A DNA stretch of 64,000 nucleotides from UBA668 sp040081465 (GTDB lineage Bacteria > Actinomycetota > Acidimicrobiia > Acidimicrobiales > Ilumatobacteraceae): contig JBEBGL010000001.1 in the NCBI GenBank assembly GCA_040081465.1, forward strand, positions 62,001 through 126,000. Direction: 5' to 3'. Both the position numbers and the translations under genes were made by a program. Shown here piece after piece: positions 41,011 through 49,668 of the stretch. Under the pieces are notes generated by a model, which saw only the letters and a program-made list of their open reading frames with translations, was not told where the DNA came from and searched no databases. Within the stretch, counting starts at the first letter, position 1; each line of letters opens with the position of its first letter.

Positions 41011-42447
41011 ATGCGTTTCCTGGGTAGTACGCCGCCATACGACCTGACGTATAGCGACGTCTTTATGGTGCCGAGTCTTAACGACGTGCAGTCGCGGTTC
41101 GACGTCGACCTCACTACTCCCGATGGCCTAGGCACCACGATTCCAGTCGTTGTGGCGAACATGACCGCGGTCGCCGGTCGACGAATGGCCGAGACCGTTG
41201 CCCGTCGCGGCGGACTGACGGTGCTGCCGCAAGACATCTCGCTCGACGTTCTCGAGTCGATGATCGACTACGTGAAGACGCGCCACCTCGTGTACGACAC
41301 TCCGATCACGCTGACCGCAACTCACACTGTCGGCGATGCGTTGGGACTAATCCACAAACGCGCGCATGGCGCAGTGATCATCGTCGACGAGAGTGGGCGT
41401 CCGGAAGGGATCTTCACCGAACACGATTCCGCGGGCTTCGACCGATTCACGCAGCTGAAGAACGTGATGAGTCGCGACTTGGTGGCGTTAGAGGCCGGTA
41501 CTGCACCCGCTGAGGTGTACGAACGACTCAGCGGCCAACGACTCTCGGTGGCGCCCGTCGTTGACAACGATGGTCGGCTGATCGGTTGTGCGACGCGCAC
41601 TGGCGCACTGCGTAGCACTATCTATCGCCCGGCCGTCGATGCGCAGAACAGGCTGATGGTTGCGGCAGCTGTCGGAATCAGCGGCGACCCGGCGACGAAG
41701 GCAAAGGCACTGCTCGGCTTCGGTGCCGACGTGCTTGTCATCGATACAGCGCACGGTCATCAGACGCGCACATTGCGAGCGATCGAGGAAGTGCGTGCAT
41801 CTGCCCCCGACGTTCCCATCGTCGCGGGCAACGTGGTCACTCAAGAAGCGACGCGTGCGCTGATTAGCGCCGGAGCAGACATCATCAAGGTCGGCGTCGG
41901 TCCTGGCGCGATGTGCACGACGCGGATGATGACTGGCGTCGGGCGCCCTCAATTCAGTGCTGTTCACGACTGCGCCGCTGAGGCGGCCAAGCACGGCAAG
42001 GTGATCTGGGCCGATGGTGGTGTTCGTCACCCGCGCGACGTTGCGCTTGCATTGGCGGCGGGTGCGGCAAATGTGATGTTCGGATCCTGGTTGGCCGGCA
42101 CTTACGAAAGCGCCGCCGACACACTGCGCGCACCTGACGGGCGGCTGTATAAGGAAAGCTTCGGCATGGCCAGCAATCGCGCGGTGAAAAGCAGGAATCG
42201 CAGTGAGACGGCATTCGAACTTGCTCGCAAGGAGTTGTTCGAGGAAGGCATCAGCACCTCGCGCATGTACCTCGACGCCGACCGGCCCGGGGTAGAGGAC
42301 ATCATCGACGACATCGTGTCGGGTGTTCGATCGGCGTGCACCTACGCCGGTGCCGCGACGATCCCGCAATTCGCCGAGCGCGCCGTCATCGGCGTACAGA
42401 GCGCCGCTGGCTACAGCGAAGGCATGCCACAGGGAACGAACTGGTAG
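41011..42447 (+). CDS. guaB1: GuaB1-family IMP dehydrogenase-related protein (GMP reductase)
   Basis: 478 residues. The IMPDH/GMPR barrel is interrupted by a CBS pair near residues 95-210 (LKNVMSRDLVALEAGTAPAEVYERL). The catalytic loop is KVGVGPGAMCTTRMMTGVG with the cysteine at about residue 302. GPGAMCTTR rather than GPGSICTTR, together with the end QFAERAVIGVQSAAGYSEG, matches mycobacterial GuaB1 (Rv1843c), shown to act as a GMP reductase returning GMP to IMP. The ATG at 41011 has GGGAAGAA upstream; the frame is open to 40846, but that overlaps sua5. Overlaps cmk by one base. Confidence 0.92.
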   Translation: MRFLGSTPPYDLTYSDVFMVPSLNDVQSRFDVDLTTPDGLGTTIPVVVANMTAVAGRRMAETVARRGGLTVLPQDISLDVLESMIDYVKTRHLVYDTPITLTATHTVGDALGLIHKRAHGAVIIVDESGRPEGIFTEHDSAGFDRFTQLKNVMSRDLVALEAGTAPAEVYERLSGQRLSVAPVVDNDGRLIGCATRTGALRSTIYRPAVDAQNRLMVAAAVGISGDPATKAKALLGFGADVLVIDTAHGHQTRTLRAIEEVRASAPDVPIVAGNVVTQEATRALISAGADIIKVGVGPGAMCTTRMMTGVGRPQFSAVHDCAAEAAKHGKVIWADGGVRHPRDVALALAAGAANVMFGSWLAGTYESAADTLRAPDGRLYKESFGMASNRAVKSRNRSETAFELARKELFEEGISTSRMYLDADRPGVEDIIDDIVSGVRSACTYAGAATIPQFAERAVIGVQSAAGYSEGMPQGTNW

Positions 42448-43100
42448 TGAGCATTGCCTTGAGGGTGATTGCCATCGACGGTCCCGCCGGCGCGGGGAAG
42501 AGCACAATTGCGCGTGCGCTTGCTGCGCGACTGAACCTTCATTACCTCGATACAGGGGCGATGTATCGCGCGGTCACCTGGGCGGCGTTGCAGCGCACAA
42601 TTTCGGTCGAGGATCGTGACCTTGTCGCCGAATTGGCGCGCGAGCTCACAGTCGACGTCCTTGATGACGGCGTGTTCGTCGATGGTGTCGACGTCACGAA
42701 TGCGATTCGCTCGCCAGAGATAACCGCCGCAGTTAGTGCGGTTGCGGCCAACAGCGGTGTGCGCGCCGAGATGCGCGCCCGACAAAAGGCCTGGGCGGTC
42801 GAACGTGGCGGGGGAGTGATTGAGGGACGCGATATCGGATCAGTGGTATTCCCCGATGCGCAGCTGAAGCTGTATCTCACTGCATCGCCACGCACGCGGG
42901 CCGAGCGACGGGTTGCAGAAGCCGGTGGCGATGTCGACGAGATCGAGCGTGCAATCGCGGCCCGCGACCATCACGACAGCAACCGAGCCGACAGCCCGCT
43001 AACGACAGCCGATGGGTCGGTCGTCGTCGACACAACTGGCTTGGGCATCGAAGAGGTTCTTGCTCAACTCGAAGCCCTGATCTCTAGTCTGCAGAGCTGA
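42447..43100 (+). CDS. cmk: (d)CMP kinase (cytidylate kinase)
   Basis: Phosphorylates CMP and dCMP. The 217-residue protein starts with GTG at 42447, sharing a base with the guaB1 stop (TAGTG). P-loop IDGPAGAGKSTIARAL, then YLDTGAMYRAVTWAA, VEGRDIGSVVFPDA-type motif (here IEGRDIGSVVFPDAQLKLYLTASPRTRAERR) and RDHHDSNRADSPL are all intact. Length is normal. Followed after one base by a PlsC gene, as part of a nucleotide and lipid operon with guaB1. Confidence 0.96.
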   Translation: MSIALRVIAIDGPAGAGKSTIARALAARLNLHYLDTGAMYRAVTWAALQRTISVEDRDLVAELARELTVDVLDDGVFVDGVDVTNAIRSPEITAAVSAVAANSGVRAEMRARQKAWAVERGGGVIEGRDIGSVVFPDAQLKLYLTASPRTRAERRVAEAGGDVDEIERAIAARDHHDSNRADSPLTTADGSVVVDTTGLGIEEVLAQLEALISSLQS

Positions 43101-43101
43101 C

Positions 43102-43785
43102 ATGACCAAGATCTCGACCAAACTCACCGGCAAGTCATTGCCCGACAAGATCGCGTACCACACGGTGCGCGGAATTCTGACGGTGTTCCTTCGGTTGTGG
43201 TGCCGCATGCAGATCACCGGTCGCGAGAACTTTCCGACAGGTGAGCCGTTCATCATGGCGCCCACACATCGCAGCATCATCGACACTCCTGTGTCGTCGG
43301 GCGTTTACACCCGCCGGATGCGCTTCATGGGCGCCGACAAGTGGTGGAGCAACAAAGCCTTCGGCAAGTTACTGACAGCGCTCGGCGGCTTTCCCGTGAC
43401 TCGCGGTTCGGCAGATCGCGAAGCGCTAAAGCGTTGCATCGCGGTGCTCGAGGGTGGGGAACCGCTTGTGATGTTTCCCGAGGGCGAACGCAAGAGTGGC
43501 TTAGTCGTGCAGCCGCTGTTTGAAGGCGCCGCTTATGTAGCGATGAAGACCGGTGCACCGATCGTGCCGGTTGCTATCGGCGGTAGCGAGCGGGTGATGC
43601 CTAAGGGCGCCAAGTTCATCTTCCCGCGCAAGATGTATGTGATCGTGGGCAAGCCGATGCGCGTTCCGGTGGTGGACGATGCGGATGGCTCGAAGGGGCA
43701 GCGGCTTGCTGCCAAGCAACTCACCGTTGAGCTGCACGCCGAGATGCAACGGCTCTTCGACCTAGCGCAGGCGCGTTGCCGTTAA
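43102..43785 (+). CDS. 1-acyl-sn-glycerol-3-phosphate acyltransferase family protein
   Basis: 227 residues. The HX4D motif is APTHRSIIDTPV and the second block is VMFPEGERKSGLVVQPLFEGAAYVAMKTGAPIVPVAIGG. In the first block Asn is replaced by Thr (THRSIID), a variant seen in several actinobacterial paralogues. It likely acylates lysophosphatidate or another lipid acceptor at the membrane face. Starts one base after cmk. Cmk-PlsC adjacency is common in actinobacteria. Confidence 0.88.
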   Translation: MTKISTKLTGKSLPDKIAYHTVRGILTVFLRLWCRMQITGRENFPTGEPFIMAPTHRSIIDTPVSSGVYTRRMRFMGADKWWSNKAFGKLLTALGGFPVTRGSADREALKRCIAVLEGGEPLVMFPEGERKSGLVVQPLFEGAAYVAMKTGAPIVPVAIGGSERVMPKGAKFIFPRKMYVIVGKPMRVPVVDDADGSKGQRLAAKQLTVELHAEMQRLFDLAQARCR

Positions 43786-43798
43786 CTGCTGCAGTTGA

Positions 43799-45073
43799 TC
43801 AGTACGCGCCGGCGAGGTACGTCGTCAGTGCTTGCTGCAACCAGATCGGATCCTTGGTACCGCACAACTCGCGTGCTGAGTGCATGCTGAGCTGCGGTAC
43901 CCCAACGTCGACTGTGTCGATTCCCAATCGAGTTGCAGTCATCGGCCCGATGGTCGTGCCGCACGGCATGTTGTTGCGGCTGACGAATAGCTGCCAGGGC
44001 ACGTCCGCCGCGTCGAAGACACGCTGCAACATCGCGGAGCCGGCGGCCGTCGTCGCGTAACGCTGATTGTGGTTGAGCTTGATCGCTGGGCCTTGATTGA
44101 CGACTGGCCGATGACCGGCCTCGTGCCGTTCGGGGTAGTTGGGGTGCACGCTGTGCGCGTTGTCGGCAGAGATGCAAGTACTCGTGGCCAATTGCGTGAG
44201 GTAGTCACCGCGAGTTGCACCGTTCGCCAGCGCCAGTCGCTCGAGCACGTGTTCCAGCAGAGGCCCGGCGGCACCGGCGGAACTTTCCGACCCGACCTCT
44301 TCGTGGTCAAACAGCGCGATTACCGCCACGCCATCCGCGGGGGAGGTGCCTGTGTGGCACAGCGCGCTGGTGGCTGCCCAACATGACAGCTGATTGTCGA
44401 GGCGGCCAGCGGCGAGCAGATCGCCGTCAGCGCCGAGGCGACTCGCGGGCGTGACATCGAACAAGCACAGATCCCAGCCGACGACGTCGTTCGGGTTCAC
44501 CGCTGCTTGATTTGCGACCCAGGCGCTGAACTCGCCAGCCGACGCCGTACCGCTACCCCACACAGGAGTGAGGTGGCTGTGCTTGTCGAGAATCAACCCG
44601 CGCTCGTTGACATCGCGATCAAGGTGGATCGCGAGTTGCGGCACTCTGGCGATGGCGTCGCGCACTGCCAGGTGACGGACACCATCGCGCGTGATCACCT
44701 GACCGGCGACGCCAAGGTCGCGATCCAGCCACGAGTTCAACAACGCCCCGCCGTACACCTCGACCGATAGCTGCTTCCATCCGTAACCGCCGACGTCGGG
44801 GCGTGGCTTAACGCGCAAGCCGGGCGAGTCGGTATGCGCGCCGACGATCCTCAGCGCCGACGTTGCCGTCGCGCCCTGCGCGCGCGACCAGCCAACGAGC
44901 GCCGCGCCTCGCGTCACAAAACCTTTGTCGGGAACTTGATTCCAGAGCTGATCGAGTCGCAACTCGACGAAACCTGCGGCAAGGAGTCGCTCGGCGCTGC
45001 TGAGCGTTGCGTGCCAGTGCGAAGGTGACGCGTCGAGGTACTCGACGAGATCGGTGAGAAGCGCGTCGCTCAT
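43799..45073 (-). CDS. apeB: M18-family aminopeptidase
   Basis: A di-zinc aminopeptidase of 424 residues. Zinc-binding and catalytic segments are IVGAHTDSPGLRVKP (His-Thr-Asp), GRLDNQLSCWAA, ALFDHEEVGSES (Glu-Glu), CISADNAHSVHPNYPE and VPQLSMHSARELCGTKD (last zinc His). This agrees with M18 enzymes such as aspartyl aminopeptidase. The ATG at 45073 overlaps the phosphatase stop (ATGA); the frame is open far upstream, but that lies inside the phosphatase gene. Likely a cytosolic peptidase for acidic N-terminal residues. Confidence 0.93.
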   Translation of the reverse strand: MSDALLTDLVEYLDASPSHWHATLSSAERLLAAGFVELRLDQLWNQVPDKGFVTRGAALVGWSRAQGATATSALRIVGAHTDSPGLRVKPRPDVGGYGWKQLSVEVYGGALLNSWLDRDLGVAGQVITRDGVRHLAVRDAIARVPQLAIHLDRDVNERGLILDKHSHLTPVWGSGTASAGEFSAWVANQAAVNPNDVVGWDLCLFDVTPASRLGADGDLLAAGRLDNQLSCWAATSALCHTGTSPADGVAVIALFDHEEVGSESSAGAAGPLLEHVLERLALANGATRGDYLTQLATSTCISADNAHSVHPNYPERHEAGHRPVVNQGPAIKLNHNQRYATTAAGSAMLQRVFDAADVPWQLFVSRNNMPCGTTIGPMTATRLGIDTVDVGVPQLSMHSARELCGTKDPIWLQQALTTYLAGAY

Positions 45074-45690
45074 GACTGCAGCAATCCGATCGGCAATCCA
45101 GTACCTCGCAGGTGCGAGGTTTCGTTGATCGTCATCACACTGCGGTGCGCGCCTTTCGACGCCATCACGCGATGGATGCTGGTGTAGTTGGGATAGAAGA
45201 AGCCTTTGCCAATGGGCAGCCCGAGCACATGCGAAAGATACGCGTTGATGACGCCTCCGTGGCAACACACAGCGATGCGCTGACTGGTGTGGGCGGCGAT
45301 GAGGGCTTCGATCGCGTACACGACTCGATCACGAAACCCTTCCATCGTGTCGTCGTCGACGGTCCACTCGCCGCGCACCATCGCTTGCCATCGTGGGTCG
45401 TTGGCGGCCTTCAACTCTTCGACGGGGATGTAGAAGCTCGCGTTGCGATCCCACTCGGCAACATCGTCAACGATGGTGATAGGTAATCCCTTCGAGGTGG
45501 CGATCGGCTCGGCAGTTTGCACGGCTCGTCGTTGGGGGCTGGAGTACAATGCGTTTATCTCCTCGCTGCCCAGGTATTCGGCCAAGTGCTTCGCCTGCTG
45601 GTGCCCTGCCGTTGAAAGCTCTGGGTCAGCGATTCCCTCGGGAAGTTCGCGTCGCACTGGTAGACCGTGACGTATCAACAGCAACTCCAT
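45070..45690 (-). CDS. Histidine phosphatase (phosphoglycerate mutase-like) family protein
   Basis: 206 residues. The catalytic RHG motif is at the start, MELLLIRHGLPVRRE. Then come LYSSPQRRAVQTAEPIA (Arg), the acid residue in VDDVAEWDRNASF, and the second histidine in RIAVCCHGGVINAYL. A phosphatase or mutase acting on a small phosphorylated substrate; which one is unknown. The ATG at 45690 starts directly with the core; TTG at 45720 is an alternative. Co-translated with apeB by an ATGA overlap, and divergent from pyk. Confidence 0.88.
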   Translation of the reverse strand: MELLLIRHGLPVRRELPEGIADPELSTAGHQQAKHLAEYLGSEEINALYSSPQRRAVQTAEPIATSKGLPITIVDDVAEWDRNASFYIPVEELKAANDPRWQAMVRGEWTVDDDTMEGFRDRVVYAIEALIAAHTSQRIAVCCHGGVINAYLSHVLGLPIGKGFFYPNYTSIHRVMASKGAHRSVMTINETSHLRGTGLPIGLLQS

Positions 45691-45761
45691 TCCGACTACA
45701 TAACCACCTCCTGACTGCAATTGACGACCCGACCCTTAGTGCACGACTCTGAGGCACGACT

Positions 45762-47273
45762 ATGACGACGCAAAGCCCAGATGCAGCTGCCACACCGACT
45801 GTCACACCAGTGGCAGTCACCACCGAGACGCGGACGAAGATCGTTGCGACTCTCGGGCCCGCCACTGAAAGTCCGGAGGTTCTCGACGAGTTGCTACGCG
45901 CCGGCGTCGACGTGGTGCGGCTCAACCTCAGTCACGGCACTCTGGAATCACACCTCGAACGTTTGAAGGCGGTGCGTGCAGCGGCGTTGCGCGTCGATCA
46001 AGTGGTCGCAGTTCTCGCCGACCTGCCCGGCCCGAAAGTGCGCGCTGGTCAGTTTCCGCAGGGCGGCTGCGAGTTGGTTGGCGGATCGTCTCTGGCGCTT
46101 GTGCCCGGCGAGGGCGCCTCGCGCGCCGACCTCATCACCGTTGATTATCCGACGGTGCTCGACGACCTTCAGCCAGGCGATCGCGTTGTGCTCGGCGACG
46201 GTGCTATCTCGGTCGGCGTGGACTCGGTCACGGCCGAAGGAGCGATGTGCACCGTGCTGACAGGCGGTCACGTGCAGGGTCGCCCCGGCGTGCATCTTCC
46301 GTCTGATCGCCTGCGACTGACCACGCCGACCGAAGACGATCTCGTGCTTGCGCGCGCGATGGCGACGGCGGGAGTCGACTTCCTTGCGGTCTCGTTTGTG
46401 CGCGCCGCCAACGATCTGCGCTTGGTTCGTGAGGCGATTGCTCCGCATCAGACCAGGCTGGTCGCCAAGATCGAGACGATGCCGGCCGTAACTGCGCTCG
46501 AGTCCATCGCCGCCGAGGCCGACGCAATCATGGTCGCGCGCGGCGACCTCGGAATTGAATGCCCTTTGGAAGACGTCCCTCACCTACAGAAGCGCATCAT
46601 TCGCCACTGTGTCGAAGTCGGTGTGCCCGTGATCACGGCGACACAGATGATGGAGAGCATGATCACGTCGCCTTCGCCGACGCGCGCGGAAGTTAGCGAC
46701 ATTGCAAACGCGGTGTTTGACGGAACAGATGCACTGATGTTGTCGGCAGAGACTGCGATCGGCGCCGATCCTCCGGGAGTTGTGCGCACGATGGTTCGCA
46801 TTGCTGGCCGCGCTGAAGCCGAGGCAAGTTATGCGCAATGGGCCAGTCGCCTTGGTCGCGTGCAGCGCGACCAATGGCATGACGACACGATGTCAGTCGG
46901 GCAAGATCGAATCACGATGGCGATCACACACGCGGCAGGCCAGGCCGCCGCGGATGCAGGCGCGCACGCAATCTTGTGTTGCACTCGCACAGGTCGCACG
47001 ACGAGGGCGATGGCGCGCTTCCGGCCGTCGGCGACTCTCATCGGCTTGTCTCCCGACCCAGCAACGGTGCGAGCGATGTCGCTGACGTGGGGAGTGCGAG
47101 CGTTGGAAGTCGGCACGTACCACAGCACTGACGACCTCGTGTGGTTCGCGGTCGAGCGCGCAGTACAGAGTGGCCTGGTGAAGTCTGGCGACACAGTGCT
47201 CGTCCTAGCGGGTGCTCCCGATCGCCCGAGCGGCGCCAGCACTGACGTGTTGCGCATCGTGCGCGTGTCGTGA
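45762..47273 (+). CDS. pyk: Pyruvate kinase
   Basis: Final step of glycolysis, PEP to pyruvate with ATP formation. 503 residues: KIVATLGPATES, VVRLNLSHGT, DLPGPKVRAG, the catalytic lysine in LVAKIETMPAV, MVARGDLGIE, and the pyruvate-kinase signature region VITATQMMESMITSPSPTRAEVSDIANAVFDGTDALMLSAETA. The C-terminal regulatory domain is present (AHAILCCTRTGRTTRAM). An N-terminal extension of 22 Thr/Pro/Ala-rich residues is unusual. GAGG lies seven bases before the ATG. Confidence 0.97.
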   Translation: MTTQSPDAAATPTVTPVAVTTETRTKIVATLGPATESPEVLDELLRAGVDVVRLNLSHGTLESHLERLKAVRAAALRVDQVVAVLADLPGPKVRAGQFPQGGCELVGGSSLALVPGEGASRADLITVDYPTVLDDLQPGDRVVLGDGAISVGVDSVTAEGAMCTVLTGGHVQGRPGVHLPSDRLRLTTPTEDDLVLARAMATAGVDFLAVSFVRAANDLRLVREAIAPHQTRLVAKIETMPAVTALESIAAEADAIMVARGDLGIECPLEDVPHLQKRIIRHCVEVGVPVITATQMMESMITSPSPTRAEVSDIANAVFDGTDALMLSAETAIGADPPGVVRTMVRIAGRAEAEASYAQWASRLGRVQRDQWHDDTMSVGQDRITMAITHAAGQAAADAGAHAILCCTRTGRTTRAMARFRPSATLIGLSPDPATVRAMSLTWGVRALEVGTYHSTDDLVWFAVERAVQSGLVKSGDTVLVLAGAPDRPSGASTDVLRIVRVS

Positions 47274-47277
47274 CCGC

Positions 47278-48051
47278 GTGAATATCTGGTCTGCCGAGGC
47301 TGGCCACGCAGATCATCCGCTGATCGTGATGGTGCATGGCGCGATGGATCGCGCGACAAGCATGCTGAAACTCAGCCGTCGACTCGACGAGCAATACCGA
47401 GTGTTGCGCTACGACCGGCGCGGCTACGGCCGCTCGGTGCCACACGCCGGTCCGTTCGACATGAAGGCGCAAGTCGCCGACCTGGTTGAACTGCTTGCTG
47501 GTCGTCGCGCAGTGCTGGTCGGGCACAGCTACGGCGGCAACGTGGCAATGGCCGCCGCGGCGCAACACCACGACCTTGTTGCTGGCGTGGTTGTGTACGA
47601 AATGCCTCTGCCATGGGAACCGTTCTGGCCACCATCGACCGCTGGGTGGGCAGCGATTCAAGCAGCCGGGCCGACGAAAGCATCAGCCGCCGACGCCGCG
47701 GAGATGTTCATGCGCCGGTTGATCGGCGACGAGCGCTGGCTGGCTCTTCCCGAACGTACGCGCCTTAGCCGGCGATCCGAGGGGTTAGTGCTGGTCAGCG
47801 AACTCGCCGACCTACACGAGCACCGACCTTGGGAAGCGGCTGACATCAAGGTGCCGCTGATTCTCGGCTATGGCAGTCGCACCGCCGAACATCGCCGCCA
47901 CGGCATGAATCACATCGCTAGCGTTGTCGATGGTGCCGAGGCACTGTGCTTGCAGGATTGCGGTCACAACGCGCACAGATCGGCACCCGAGCAGTTTCGC
48001 GATGAACTAATCGAGCCGCTGCTGCACCGCGTCGGAGCGCCCTGGAGTTAG
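47278..48051 (+). CDS. Alpha/beta-hydrolase fold protein
   Basis: 257 residues. HG oxyanion motif in IVMVHGAMDRATSM, YDRRGYGRSVPH, nucleophile elbow GHSYGGN (Ser near 82), and the catalytic His in QDCGHNAHRSAPEQF. A helical lid sits around residues 120-165. Substrate unknown (esterase, lipase or thioesterase-like). Starts with GTG four bases after pyk. Convergent with the next small membrane protein gene, overlapping by four bases. Confidence 0.88.
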   Translation: MNIWSAEAGHADHPLIVMVHGAMDRATSMLKLSRRLDEQYRVLRYDRRGYGRSVPHAGPFDMKAQVADLVELLAGRRAVLVGHSYGGNVAMAAAAQHHDLVAGVVVYEMPLPWEPFWPPSTAGWAAIQAAGPTKASAADAAEMFMRRLIGDERWLALPERTRLSRRSEGLVLVSELADLHEHRPWEAADIKVPLILGYGSRTAEHRRHGMNHIASVVDGAEALCLQDCGHNAHRSAPEQFRDELIEPLLHRVGAPWS

Positions 48052-48320
48052 AAGACTGAGACTTCGCTACCGAAGAATTCGCACTTAACCGAGCTCTCAG
48101 CGGCGCCATCAGCAACCTTCGCCTTCGCTTGGTCGGCACAGTCCTGCAGATTGCCGCGCTGTGTCCACATACCCAGCCCAAGCGCCGCGAGCAGAACGAT
48201 CGAAATGATTTTCATCGTGACGTTCTTGATCACCCACGCCGAGATCACAGCAAACGCGACTAGTGCAATGGCGACGACGATGGCAATGGTCTTTGCCGAT
48301 TCCAATGAGAGAGCGGTCAT
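48048..48320 (-). CDS. Small two-helix membrane protein, 90 residues
   Basis: Helix 1 is AIVVAIALVAFAVISAWVI and helix 2 KIISIVLLAALGLGMWTQ. After it comes an external or cytosolic tail with two cysteines (DCADQAKAKVADGAAESSVKCEFFG) that could form a disulfide if outside. Unknown function. The ATG is six bases after a TAGGGT box, which strongly supports it as a real gene. Divergent from the DUF3151 gene through a shared mirror promoter. Confidence 0.72.
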   Translation of the reverse strand: MTALSLESAKTIAIVVAIALVAFAVISAWVIKNVTMKIISIVLLAALGLGMWTQRGNLQDCADQAKAKVADGAAESSVKCEFFGSEVSVF

Positions 48321-48326
48321 GCGGCC

Positions 48327-48355
48327 ACCCTAATGAGAATGAAGCGGCGTAGGGT
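48327..48355. promoter_or_regulatory. Mirror-image divergent leaderless promoters
   Basis: ACCCTA (48327-48332) is the -10 box TAGGGT of the minus-strand gene, and TAGGGT (48350-48355) is that of the plus-strand DUF3151 gene. Each is six bases from its start codon. They are exactly 17 bases apart, so each box occupies the -35 position of the other. Confidence 0.65.
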
Positions 48356-48361
48356 GGCAAC

Positions 48362-48796
48362 GTGAGTGAGCAACCAATTCAGATGGTGTCGCAAGGGCCG
48401 CCGCGAACGGTGTTGCCGGCCGAAGCTGCACCCGTGCGCGACGCGGTTCAGCGTGTTCGCGAAGCGCCGGCTGGCGAACAGCGAGCATTGGCGGCGGCAG
48501 TCGTCGCGGATCATCCTCGGTCGCTGATTGCTTGGTGCGCCCTCGGCGATGTAACCACCGACACGATCGAGCGCTACGCGGCATACCGAGTCGGCTACCA
48601 CCGCGGGCTCGACGCGCTGCGAGCCAACGGGTGGCGCGGATCGGGGTACGTGCGCTGGGCCGACGAGACGAACCGCGGACTTCTCGGCTGCATGCGTGGC
48701 CTTGGCGCCATGGCCGCAGCGATTGGCGAGAACGACGAAGCGGAGCGTCTTTCGTTGTTCCTCGCGCAACTTGATCCGTCGGGCGGTGGCGGCTGA
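48362..48796 (+). CDS. DUF3151 family protein
   Basis: 144 residues of an actinobacteria-specific family. The recognisable core is AVVADHPRSLIAWCALGDVT, followed by ERYAAYRVGYHRGLDALRANGWRGSGYVRWADETNRGLLGCMRGLGAMAAAIGE. Helical throughout and probably cytosolic. Function is unknown. Starts with GTG under a leaderless box. The mobA-rhodanese-rnd genes follow closely. Confidence 0.85.
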   Translation: MSEQPIQMVSQGPPRTVLPAEAAPVRDAVQRVREAPAGEQRALAAAVVADHPRSLIAWCALGDVTTDTIERYAAYRVGYHRGLDALRANGWRGSGYVRWADETNRGLLGCMRGLGAMAAAIGENDEAERLSLFLAQLDPSGGGG

Positions 48797-48813
48797 GCCG
48801 CGTTGCCGCCGCC

Positions 48814-49353
48814 GTGTTGTGTGGCGGTGCCAGTCGACGCATGGGTCGCGACAAGGCACTGGTGGCCTTCGAGGGAACTCCAATGTCAGCGCGTGTTGCG
48901 CACGCACTACGCGATGGCGGCTGCGATCCGGTCGTCGCGATCGGAGGCGACTCGGCTGCGCTGCAGGCGTTGGGTCTGGCAACGATCGCCGATCGCTGGC
49001 CAGGTGAAGGGCCACTCGGGGGAGTGATCACGGCGCTGGAACAGTTCTCGGAACACGAGGCGGTCGTTGTAGTCGCGTGCGACCTGCCGAAGCTTTCGTC
49101 CGCGACAGTCGCGATGTTGGTCGACGAATTGCTGCGAGCGCCAGCGACCGCCGACGTTGCCCTGGCGGTGACAGACAGGCAGCAATATCTGTGTGCCGCG
49201 TGGCGCCCGAGTGCCAGCTCACAATTGACGGCGATGTTCGCCTCCGGCGGTCGGCGACTGCTCGACGCGCTGGCGAGTCTTCGGGTTGTAGAGGTAGTTG
49301 TCGATGCAACGCAGCTGATCAATGTCAACACTGCTGCCGATCTGCCCGGGTAG
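48814..49353 (+). CDS. mobA: Molybdenum cofactor guanylyltransferase (MobA-like)
   Basis: About 179 residues. Nucleotide-binding GGASRRMGRDKALV (G-G-x-S-x-R-M-G), then GPLGGVITAL and VVVACDLPKLSSATVAML (metal Asp). It adds GMP to molybdopterin, which would serve Moco enzymes such as the one at 11567. The start is uncertain. GTG at 48814 leaves only VLCGG before the motif, shorter than usual; a CTG at 48793 would give a more normal N-terminus. Other NTP transferases of this fold are possible. Confidence 0.82.
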   Translation: MLCGGASRRMGRDKALVAFEGTPMSARVAHALRDGGCDPVVAIGGDSAALQALGLATIADRWPGEGPLGGVITALEQFSEHEAVVVVACDLPKLSSATVAMLVDELLRAPATADVALAVTDRQQYLCAAWRPSASSQLTAMFASGGRRLLDALASLRVVEVVVDATQLINVNTAADLPG

Positions 49354-49356
49354 CGT
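49351..49356 (+). promoter_or_regulatory. Leaderless -10 box of the rhodanese gene
   Basis: TAGCGT, six bases before the ATG at 49363. Its first three bases are also the mobA stop codon. Confidence 0.55.
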
Positions 49357-49362
49357 CGACGC

Positions 49363-49668
49363 ATGGCAGTAGTTGAGGTCGGGATCGAGCAATTGCAAGC
49401 TGCGCTTGCTCGCGGAGTGAAGCTGATCGACGTGCGCGAACCGCACGAGTACGAAGCCGCTCACGTTGCGGGTGCCGTTCTGATACCGCTGAACTCGGTG
49501 CCCGATCGCATAGACGACTTTCGGGGTGCTGAACCCACTTACCTGATTTGCCGCAGCGGAATTCGCAGCCTGCGCGCGTGCGAGTACCTCGCCCAGAACG
49601 GGATCGAAGCAATCAACGTTGCCGGCGGCATGCTCGATTGGGTCGACCTTGGACTTCCCGTCCAGTGA
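49363..49668 (+). CDS. Single-domain rhodanese-like protein
   Basis: 101 residues, one rhodanese domain: LIDVREPHEYEAAHVAGAVLIPL, then the active-site loop ICRSGIRSLRA with the sulfur-carrying cysteine, and GGMLDW near the end. The short CRSGIRS loop is typical of sulfurtransferases of the GlpE/PspE kind. It sits between mobA and rnd and may feed sulfur into cofactor synthesis, which is inference. Leaderless start. Confidence 0.92.
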   Translation: MAVVEVGIEQLQAALARGVKLIDVREPHEYEAAHVAGAVLIPLNSVPDRIDDFRGAEPTYLICRSGIRSLRACEYLAQNGIEAINVAGGMLDWVDLGLPVQ

